NCBI GenBank assembly: GCA_002435585.1
Contig: DJDY01000001.1
Location: forward strand, 1 to 6,348
Length of the DNA: 6,348 nt
Direction of reading: 5' to 3'
Source of the DNA: Lachnospira sp. UBA5912
Lineage (GTDB): Bacteria; Bacillota; Clostridia; Lachnospirales; Lachnospiraceae
Shown here: positions 1-5,674 of the stretch, in pieces
How positions within the stretch are numbered: the first letter of the stretch is position 1
How the letters are laid out: every line of letters starts with the position of its first letter
Position numbers and translations under genes: made by a program
The notes under the pieces: generated by a model
The model's database searches: none
What the model saw: the letters and a program-made list of their open reading frames with translations, nothing else
What the model was told of the DNA's origin: nothing

Positions 1-34
1 AAATTATAATTAAATAGTATAATACTTAACATCA

Positions 35-74
35 GGGTGTCAGAATTCTTATTATATTCAGGGTTTTGACACCT
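35..74 (+). terminator. Hairpin with weak T-rich tail, probable terminator of an upstream gene
   Basis: Positions 35-49 pair with 60-74 over 15 consecutive positions, including four G-T wobbles, around a 10-base loop at 50-59. The core is GGTGTCA (36-42) against TGACACC (67-73), which is perfect. The sequence after it is T-rich but broken (TATTTCTTACTATTTTAATTTTTT begins at 74), so termination may be inefficient. The opposite strand has no T-run after the stem, so the + orientation is preferred. The gene it would terminate lies before the window. It could instead be a leader hairpin of the phosphatase gene, because TATAAT-like boxes occur before it at 5-10 and 18-23. Confidence 0.5.
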
Positions 75-94
75 ATTTCTTACTATTTTAATTT
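66..94 (+). promoter_or_regulatory. Candidate sigma-A promoter for the phosphatase gene
   Basis: A perfect TTGACA -35 box lies at 66-71. Downstream are two imperfect -10 candidates: TAATTT at 89-94 with 17-base spacing, or TTTAAT at 87-92 (five of six consensus bases) with 15-base spacing. Transcription would begin near 100 and leave a leader of about 45 bases before the ATG at 147. The -35 box overlaps the 3' arm of the preceding hairpin. The weak -10 and the generally AT-rich sequence keep confidence low. Confidence 0.3.
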
Positions 95-128
95 TTTCTG
101 CTTTGAATGCAGTTATATTATGGTATTT

Positions 129-135
129 GGAAGGA
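129..135 (+). promoter_or_regulatory. Ribosome binding site that sets the phosphatase start
   Basis: GGAAGGA at 129-135 lies 11 bases before the ATG at 147. This is slightly long spacing but the only purine-rich Shine-Dalgarno-like motif near any possible start. The alternative in-frame starts, TTG at 66 and ATG at 120, have none. The TTG at 66 also lies inside the hairpin arm and the candidate -35 box. Confidence 0.55.
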
Positions 136-146
136 ATAATGATTAT

Positions 147-833
147 ATGAGAAAAAAATACATATTACTTGACCTTGATGGAACTTTAACAGATTCAAGT
201 GAAGGAATAACAAAAAGTGTGCAGTATGCACTTGACAAAATGGGTATAACAGAAAATGATATGGCAGTATTAAAAAGATATATAGGTCCACCACTTAATG
301 AAAGCTTTTCTAAGTTTCATGGATTAAATGATGAAGATTCGTTAAAGGCGGTTTCGTATTATAGAGAAAGGTATGCTGCAAAGGGAATAAATGAGAACAG
401 GTTATTTGATGGAATAGCAGATTTTCTTTCGGGTCTTAAGAAAGAGGGATACATAGTAGCACTGGCTACATGTAAACCAGAGATATATGTTCCAACCATA
501 CTTAAGCATTTTAATATAGAGCAGTATTTTGACGTTGCAGTTGGAAGTGAACTTGAGGGTGGCATGAGAAGACATAAAGATGAGGTTATAGAAGAAGTGC
601 TAAAGCAGATTATGAATATGTATGGCATAGATGAATCAGATATAGCATCAGTTAAAGCAGATTCTATTATGATTGGCGATAGAAAAGATGATGTGCTTGG
701 TGCAAAAAGCGCTGGTATTGAATCTATTGGTTTAAGATATGGATTTGCAGAAAAAGATGAGCTGGAAGATGCAGGGGCAGATTATATTCTTGAAAATGTA
801 GAGGATATACTGCCATTTCTTAATCAAATGTAG
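147..833 (+). CDS. HAD-superfamily hydrolase, phosphoglycolate-phosphatase type
   Basis: This 228-residue cytoplasmic protein carries all four HAD motifs. Motif I is DLDGT (nucleophile D9, acid/base D11), motif II is the ALATCKP stretch with T108, motif III is K144 in HKDEVI, and motif IV is IGDRKDD with D178 and D182 for magnesium. The segment between motifs I and II (about residues 18-90, with YIGPPLNESF) is a helical C1 cap as in Gph/PpaX proteins, and the late GLRYGF and AGADYI segments also fit that group. Length is normal. Known members hydrolyse small phosphate esters such as phosphoglycolate, pyrophosphate or nucleotides; the true substrate cannot be read here. Start 147 is preferred because residues gained by starting at 66 or 120 resemble no part of the family. 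The next gene starts 85 bases downstream without an obvious terminator, so the two may be co-transcribed. The fold is certain, the substrate unknown. Confidence 0.93.
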   Translation: MRKKYILLDLDGTLTDSSEGITKSVQYALDKMGITENDMAVLKRYIGPPLNESFSKFHGLNDEDSLKAVSYYRERYAAKGINENRLFDGIADFLSGLKKEGYIVALATCKPEIYVPTILKHFNIEQYFDVAVGSELEGGMRRHKDEVIEEVLKQIMNMYGIDESDIASVKADSIMIGDRKDDVLGAKSAGIESIGLRYGFAEKDELEDAGADYILENVEDILPFLNQM

Positions 834-918
834 TGTTTATCTGATAGAAGCTTATTACTATATGTTTGAGGAATTATATATTTCAGAAAAGATAAAAGAA
901 AAAGGTTAGGCATAAGTT

Positions 919-3900
919 ATGACAGACAATATACAGAATCATTCCAGGGATATGAGAGTAGGAATAGATGTAGGTTCAACAACTGTTAAGATAGTTGTTA
1001 CAGATATTAATACCAATAAGGCGGAATATACAAGATATGTAAGGCACAATGCCAGACAGGTAGAAACGGCAAGAAAACTTTTAGAAGAGGCAGGAGAATA
1101 TTTTGGCAAAGATGTAAGCTTTAAGGCAGCAGTGTGTGGTTCCGGAGGCAAACCAGTAAGCAGGGCGCTGGGCATACATTATATACAGGAAGTTGTTGCC
1201 AATGCAGCAGCAGTTCAGAGATTGTATCCGGATGTAAGAACTGCTATAGAATTGGGTGGACAGGATGCTAAAGTTATATTCTTTTATTATGATAAGAATA
1301 CTGACAGACTTCAGACGTCAGATATGAGAATGAATGGAAGCTGTGCAGGCGGTACAGGTGCATTTATAGATGAAATAGCTTCACTTCTTGGTATTCCGAC
1401 AGATAAGTTTGAAAGCATGGCTTCAAAGGGAAAAACTGTATATGACATATCAGGAAGATGTGGTGTGTTTGCAAAGACAGATATACAGCCTCTTCTTATA
1501 CAGGGGGCAGACAGGAATGATATAGCATTATCGACATTTCATGCAATAGCAAAACAGACGATAGGAGGTCTTTCACAGGGGCTGGAATTAAAACCACCTA
1601 TAATATTTGAGGGAGGACCACTTACATTTAATCCAACACTTATTAAAGTGTTTGCCGAAAGACTAGGACTTAAAGATGGTGACATAGTTGTACCAGAGCA
1701 TGCAGAAACCATAGTTGCTTATGGAACAGCAGTAGCTATTGATAATATATTTGCAGATAAGGCAGAATATGTTACTTTTGATGAACTGCTTAAAAGACTA
1801 GAAAACTATAATTCGGAAGATTATGTTGAGGATAAGAAGGAAAGTATTCCTTTTTTCAAAACTCAGGAAGAACTTGATGAATTCAATAAAAGACATGACA
1901 AAGAATTGTATGATGTATCAGAACCGGATGCATCCGAGATTAAAAATGGAGAACTTAACGTATATCTTGGTATAGATTCAGGAAGTACAACATCCAAATT
2001 CGTACTGATGGATGAGGATGAACAGGTTATAGACAGATTCTATGCAAACAATCATGGAGACCCTCTAAAGGTCGTTAAGCAGGGAATTATAAAGATATAT
2101 GACAAATATAAGAAAAAGGGTATACAGCTTAAATGTCTTGGATTGGGAACTACCGGATATGGAGAACACCTTCTTGCAAAGGCGCTAAGAGCGGACTATC
2201 ATACTGTAGAAACGGTTGCACATACTATAGGATGTCAGAAGTATTATCCAGACACAACATTTATATTGGATATAGGCGGACAGGATATGAAGGCAATATG
2301 GCTTAATGATGGTGTTATAACCAACATTATGTTAAATGAAGCCTGTTCTTCAGGATGTGGTTCATTCCTTGAGAATTTTGCTGTCAATCTGGGAATAGAT
2401 GTTTCAGATATAGCAAAAAAAGCATTTTCCTCTAAGAATCCGGCACATCTTGGAAGCAGATGTACCGTGTTTATGAATAGTACAATTATTAATGAACAAA
2501 GGGACGGCAAACAGCCAGACGATATTATGGCAGGCTTGTGCCGCTCAATCATAGAAAATGTGTTTACAAAGGTTGTAAGGATAGCCAATACGGCAGAACT
2601 TGGCAACAGAGTGGTAGTACAGGGAGGAACTTTCAGAAACAGGGCGGTTCTTCGTGCTATAGAGGAATACCTTGGAATGAATGTAACGCTGGCTCCATTC
2701 CCGGGTGAAATGGGGGCAGTCGGTGCTGCACTGGCCGCTAAACAATATATCAAAGAGCATGGTTATGCTGATGGTATAAAGACATCGTTTATAGGTTTTG
2801 AGGCAGTAAGACAGTTTGAATATACAACAGAATCAGGTGTAAGATGTGAACACTGTGGTAATCATTGTATGCGTAATATCATGCATTTTCCTGATGGAGG
2901 CACATGGGTAACAGGTAACAGATGTGAGAATGGCCTGATTACAGATAATGTAAGACATAAGAATAAGGACTTTTCTGAAATAGCAGCAACCGATGAAAAT
3001 GATGCCACAAATGTGTACAAACCGGTTGATGTGTTTGCATCACGTGAGAGGATGTTGTTTGAGAATTATGATTATACGAGAGTTTCAGATGAAAAAGGTA
3101 TAACAGTAGGTATTCCAAGAGTGCTTGAATTCTGGGATAGCATGCCTTTCTGGACAACTTTCTTCAAAGCACTTGGATATAATGTAAAAATATCTCATAA
3201 GAGCAATAGAAAAATGTATGAGAATGGTCTTAAATATGTTGCATCGGACACTATATGTTTTCCTGCAAAGCTTGTTCATGGACATATAGAAGACCTGGTT
3301 AAACAGAAAGTTGATATGGTATTTATGCCATATGTCATGCATATGCCACCAGAGGGAACTGATAAGTTAAGTCCATATGTATGTTCAGTAGTTATGGGAT
3401 ATCCTATGGTTGTAAGGAATTCACAGAATCCAGAGGAAAGATATAAAGTTAAGTTTGATACGCCTGTATTTCATTGGTTTTCAATAAAAGACAGGACACA
3501 GCAGATACTTAAGTATGCAACAGATGAACTTGGTGTTACTAAAAATGAAGCACAAGAGGCTTACAAACAGGCTAAAGCAGCAAGAGACAGATTCAAAAAA
3601 ACACTTGTGAAAATGACAGATGATGCGATTGAGGATGCAGGAAAACATAAAAAGTTTGTGGTTGTTCTTGCAGGAAGACCATATCATACAGATCCTTTTG
3701 TAAGCAAAAACATATCACATATGCTTGTTAAAAAGGGAATATCTGTTGTTCCTGTAGATGGTCTTAGTAAACTCAATGAGCAGGTATTGTCTAATACACG
3801 TGCAGAAATCACTAATAACTTTCATACCCGTATGCTCTCAGCTGCAATGGTTGCTGCACAGACACCAGAGCTTGAGTATGTACAGATAGTAAGCTTTGGA

Positions 3901-5328
3901 TGTGGACATGATGCTATTCTATCTGATGAAATTATAAGAATAATGAATGAGAGTGGACATAAGCCACCACTTATCCTTAAAGTGGATGAGAGTGATGCAA
4001 CGGGTGCACTTGGAATACGTATACAGTCATTTATACGTTCTGTTGAAATACGAAGAAGCATTACAGATAAACAGTTTATAAAAAGACATGAATACAACCC
4101 ACTTCCTGAACCTAGTCCGGCCAAGTTTTATAAAAAGGATAAGAAAATCAGAACTATACTTATACCTAATATATCTGTGGAAGTGTCAAAGATACTTGAA
4201 GGAATATTGGAAAAAGAGAACTTTAAGGTTAAAAGAATACCTATAGGTTCGACAGAAGAGATAAAGCTTGGTAAGAAATATGTACATAATGATATATGTT
4301 TCCCTGCACAGATGGTTATAGGAGAACTTATAGGAGAGCTTAAGAGAGGAAACTATAATCATGATGAGGTGGCAGTTGGTATGGTCAAGTTCCAGTGTGA
4401 CTGCCGTATGTCACATTATGCAGGGCTTTTAAGAAAAGGGCTTGATGCGGCAGGATTCAGTGATGTACCGATACTTACAACAGATGTTAACGATACCAAA
4501 AGAAATCATCCAGGAGTATTCCTGTTAGGTGTAAGTGCAGTCCTTGAGGCGGTATGGTCATTTATGATGCTTGATATGATTACGGATGTATGCAGGAAAA
4601 CAAGGCCTTATGAGATTAATAAGGGCGAGACTGATAAGGTATATAATCATTGTGTGGAAATGCTGGCGGATGGAATAAGACATGGTGTCGGTAATACAAG
4701 AAAGGTGTTTGAGCAGTGTATGAAGGATATGGCTGCTATTCCATATGACAGAAGCATCTTAAAGCCAAAGGTATTCATAACGGGAGAATTGCTTGTTACA
4801 TATCATTCGGGTTCTAATTTTAATATAGAAAGATATATGGAAGCTAATGGTATGGAAACCATATTCCCAAGAATCACAGACCAGTTAAGAAAGGATTTTC
4901 TTGCATCTATGGTTGAGATTAAAGATTATAATGCCAATATATTCCCATATCCTTTTGCGGTAGACTGGTTGTTTGATCATGTACAGAAGAGCCTGGAAAA
5001 GACAGCTGTTTTACATCCATTATATAAAAAAGCATTACGACCAAGAGATATGTATGAAGGTGTAAGAAATATCATACCTGAAACACTAAGCTGTGGCGAG
5101 GGTTGGCTTATGGCAGCAGAAATAGTTCACTATGCTAAAGAAGGTGTCAAGTCATTTATAATACTTCAGCCATTTGGATGTCTGCCTAATCATATATGTG
5201 GAAGAGGTGTTATAAAAAGAATCAAGGAAGACTATCCGGATGTAACTATTCTTCCACTTGACCTTGATCCAGATACAAGCTATGCAAATGTTGAAAACAG
5301 AATGCAGATGATGATTATGAACAGTTAG
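919..5328 (+). CDS. Giant fused 2-hydroxyacyl-CoA dehydratase activase-like protein: two activase ATPases plus two dehydratase-like halves
   Basis: This 1469-residue protein has five parts. Activase domain 1 (about 12-280) has phosphate loop GIDVGSTTVK (15-24), LGGQD (112-116) and cysteines C142 and C181. After a charged linker, activase domain 2 (about 348-610) has GIDSGSTTSK (351-360), IGGQD (452-456), C476, C480 and C515. A four-cysteine knuckle follows: C643, C646, C650, C669. Dehydratase-like half A (about 728-1035, DUF2229-like) has ICFPA with C780 and FGC with C995. Half B (about 1077-1455) has ICFPA with C1127, QCDC (C1160, C1162), C1392, C1421 and C1427. In the HgdC/BadF/BcrA family, ATP hydrolysis drives one low-potential electron from a [4Fe-4S] cluster to an iron-sulfur dehydratase; here donor and acceptor seem joined in one soluble, oxygen-sensitive chain. 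Such long fusions are common in Clostridia, but I know of no settled substrate. Start 919 has TTAGG at 906-910, 8 bases upstream; ATG 952 would place AGGGA only one base from the start. No frameshift or transfer sign is visible. Confidence 0.93.
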   Translation: MTDNIQNHSRDMRVGIDVGSTTVKIVVTDINTNKAEYTRYVRHNARQVETARKLLEEAGEYFGKDVSFKAAVCGSGGKPVSRALGIHYIQEVVANAAAVQRLYPDVRTAIELGGQDAKVIFFYYDKNTDRLQTSDMRMNGSCAGGTGAFIDEIASLLGIPTDKFESMASKGKTVYDISGRCGVFAKTDIQPLLIQGADRNDIALSTFHAIAKQTIGGLSQGLELKPPIIFEGGPLTFNPTLIKVFAERLGLKDGDIVVPEHAETIVAYGTAVAIDNIFADKAEYVTFDELLKRLENYNSEDYVEDKKESIPFFKTQEELDEFNKRHDKELYDVSEPDASEIKNGELNVYLGIDSGSTTSKFVLMDEDEQVIDRFYANNHGDPLKVVKQGIIKIYDKYKKKGIQLKCLGLGTTGYGEHLLAKALRADYHTVETVAHTIGCQKYYPDTTFILDIGGQDMKAIWLNDGVITNIMLNEACSSGCGSFLENFAVNLGIDVSDIAKKAFSSKNPAHLGSRCTVFMNSTIINEQRDGKQPDDIMAGLCRSIIENVFTKVVRIANTAELGNRVVVQGGTFRNRAVLRAIEEYLGMNVTLAPFPGEMGAVGAALAAKQYIKEHGYADGIKTSFIGFEAVRQFEYTTESGVRCEHCGNHCMRNIMHFPDGGTWVTGNRCENGLITDNVRHKNKDFSEIAATDENDATNVYKPVDVFASRERMLFENYDYTRVSDEKGITVGIPRVLEFWDSMPFWTTFFKALGYNVKISHKSNRKMYENGLKYVASDTICFPAKLVHGHIEDLVKQKVDMVFMPYVMHMPPEGTDKLSPYVCSVVMGYPMVVRNSQNPEERYKVKFDTPVFHWFSIKDRTQQILKYATDELGVTKNEAQEAYKQAKAARDRFKKTLVKMTDDAIEDAGKHKKFVVVLAGRPYHTDPFVSKNISHMLVKKGISVVPVDGLSKLNEQVLSNTRAEITNNFHTRMLSAAMVAAQTPELEYVQIVSFGCGHDAILSDEIIRIMNESGHKPPLILKVDESDATGALGIRIQSFIRSVEIRRSITDKQFIKRHEYNPLPEPSPAKFYKKDKKIRTILIPNISVEVSKILEGILEKENFKVKRIPIGSTEEIKLGKKYVHNDICFPAQMVIGELIGELKRGNYNHDEVAVGMVKFQCDCRMSHYAGLLRKGLDAAGFSDVPILTTDVNDTKRNHPGVFLLGVSAVLEAVWSFMMLDMITDVCRKTRPYEINKGETDKVYNHCVEMLADGIRHGVGNTRKVFEQCMKDMAAIPYDRSILKPKVFITGELLVTYHSGSNFNIERYMEANGMETIFPRITDQLRKDFLASMVEIKDYNANIFPYPFAVDWLFDHVQKSLEKTAVLHPLYKKALRPRDMYEGVRNIIPETLSCGEGWLMAAEIVHYAKEGVKSFIILQPFGCLPNHICGRGVIKRIKEDYPDVTILPLDLDPDTSYANVENRMQMMIMNS

Positions 5329-5333
5329 CAGCT

Positions 5334-5338
5334 GGAGG
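5334..5338 (+). promoter_or_regulatory. Strong ribosome binding site of the micro-ORF
   Basis: GGAGG lies 6 bases before ATG 5345 and 5 bases after the stop codon of the giant activase gene. It is a closer match to the consensus, at better spacing, than the sites of the three longer genes here. No other start codon within usable distance could use it. Confidence 0.6.
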
Positions 5339-5344
5339 TTAATA

Positions 5345-5404
5345 ATGTTTGGAATCATGGCCTGCATAATTGAGTGTAGACGGATTAAGGAATTGAATAA
5401 CTAA
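5345..5404 (+). CDS. 19-residue micro-ORF, possible small peptide
   Basis: This ORF of 19 codons plus TAA begins 16 bases after the upstream stop. It has a strong GGAGG site and ends four bases before the terminator hairpin at 5409, exactly where a last operon gene would sit. The peptide starts MFGIMACII, continues ECRRIKEL and ends NN: a short hydrophobic N-terminus with two cysteines four residues apart (C7, C11), then a charged half. It is too short for a confident membrane segment and I recognise no family. It may be a real small peptide, the remnant of a longer gene, or a site whose translation only protects the mRNA end. Support comes from position and ribosome binding site alone. Confidence 0.4.
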   Translation: MFGIMACIIECRRIKELNN

Positions 5405-5408
5405 AATA

Positions 5409-5455
5409 AAAAGTACCAATCTGACATTATAAAAAAATATCAGATTGGTACTTTT
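5409..5455 (+). terminator. Perfect 16-bp hairpin, intrinsic terminator, possibly bidirectional
   Basis: Positions 5409-5424 are perfectly complementary to 5440-5455 (AAAAGTACCAATCTGA against TCAGATTGGTACTTTT), with a 15-base A-rich loop. On the + strand the T-run is only the four Ts inside the stem, followed by AATAATG. On the - strand the stem is followed by TTTTTATTTTAG, so termination could be stronger in that direction. It lies right after the micro-ORF and closes the activase unit. Confidence 0.85.
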
Positions 5456-5467
5456 AATAATGTCTGT

Positions 5468-5546
5468 TTTGCATTATCCTTTTTTGCTATAGGACATATG
5501 TGTATAACATATATATAAGTCTTATGCGGCAACAAGGACATGCAAA
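5468..5546 (+). repeat. Long imperfect inverted repeat / extended hairpin (P2)
   Basis: Nested pairing runs through the whole element. 5468-5474 pairs with 5540-5546 and 5477-5481 with 5534-5538 (12 bp around a small internal loop). Then 5484-5487 pairs with 5529-5532, 5488-5495 with 5519-5526 (two wobbles), and 5496-5501 with 5507-5512, leaving a 5-base tip. That makes 30 pairs in 79 bases. Its 3' arm runs into AAAGGAGG at 5544-5551, a perfect Shine-Dalgarno-like string that serves no visible ORF: the nearest ATG, at 5580, is 28 bases away and opens a three-codon frame. Confidence 0.6.
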
Positions 5547-5555
5547 GGAGGTAAG

Positions 5556-5665
5556 TATCTCTTACATTTATACATAGCTATGGCATCTTAAAATGCTATT
5601 ATGTTTTATATTCAGACATTATATGATTATGAATATGTGATAAATCATAATAAATGTAAAAGATA
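5556..5665 (+). repeat. Distant inverted repeat that could mask the translation start (helix H)
   Basis: 5562-5571 (TTACATTTAT) is the exact complement of 5650-5659 (ATAAATGTAA). After one C/A mismatch (5561, 5660) the match continues with 5556-5560 against 5661-5665. The 3' arm ends 9 bases before ATG 5675, so the formed helix would lie inside a ribosome footprint. It stays intact even if transcription starts as late as about 5550. Confidence 0.5.
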
Positions 5666-5674
5666 TAAAAGAGT

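Larger units (their letters stand above)
5457..5674 (+). promoter_or_regulatory. Candidate structured RNA leader (riboswitch-like, class not recognised) before the ECF S-component gene
   Basis: This gene-free stretch is rich in complementary segments. P1 pairs 5457-5466 with 5613-5622 (10 bp, perfect). P2 is the long hairpin 5468-5546. P3 pairs 5551-5555 with 5561-5565. P4 pairs 5580-5586 with 5593-5599 (one wobble). P5 pairs 5622-5628 with 5643-5649. Helix H pairs 5556-5571 with 5650-5665 (15 pairs, one mismatch). H competes with P3 and crosses P1, so two alternative folds exist. Only the H fold covers the bases just before ATG 5675. ECF S-component genes are often riboswitch-controlled, which fits, but I see no conserved core of the TPP, FMN, cobalamin, THF or preQ1-I classes. 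A caveat is that P1 begins two bases after a terminator, so read-through or an embedded promoter must be explained. The high AT content makes individual 7-10 bp helices weak evidence alone. Confidence 0.4.

Noticed and set aside
66..146. N-terminal extension of the phosphatase from TTG 66 or ATG 120
   Set aside because: The extra residues are aromatic-rich and unlike any HAD N-terminus, have no ribosome binding site, and overlap the hairpin and candidate promoter.
866..896. Possible promoter before the giant activase gene (TTGAGG at 866-871, GATAAA at 891-896)
   Set aside because: Spacing is 19 bases and both boxes are imperfect in AT-rich DNA. Co-transcription with the phosphatase gene explains the arrangement equally well.
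2244..2753. 169-codon open frame on the - strand
   Set aside because: It lies wholly inside the activase gene, opposite a region encoding clear family motifs (IGGQD, C476, C515). It is low in complexity, with no ribosome binding site or recognisable domain, so it is a shadow frame.
5485..5493. Extended -10-like TGCTATAGG as promoter of the S-component gene
   Set aside because: The hexamer matches only four of six positions, there is no acceptable -35 box, and it sits inside the stem of the long hairpin. No convincing promoter was found between 5456 and 5674.
5519..5551. Resemblance of GCGGCAAC ... AAGGACATGC to SAM-I, and of GCGG ... CAAAGGAG to preQ1-II riboswitch segments
   Set aside because: Only short scattered strings match. 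The order and pairing of the conserved core helices do not fit either class.
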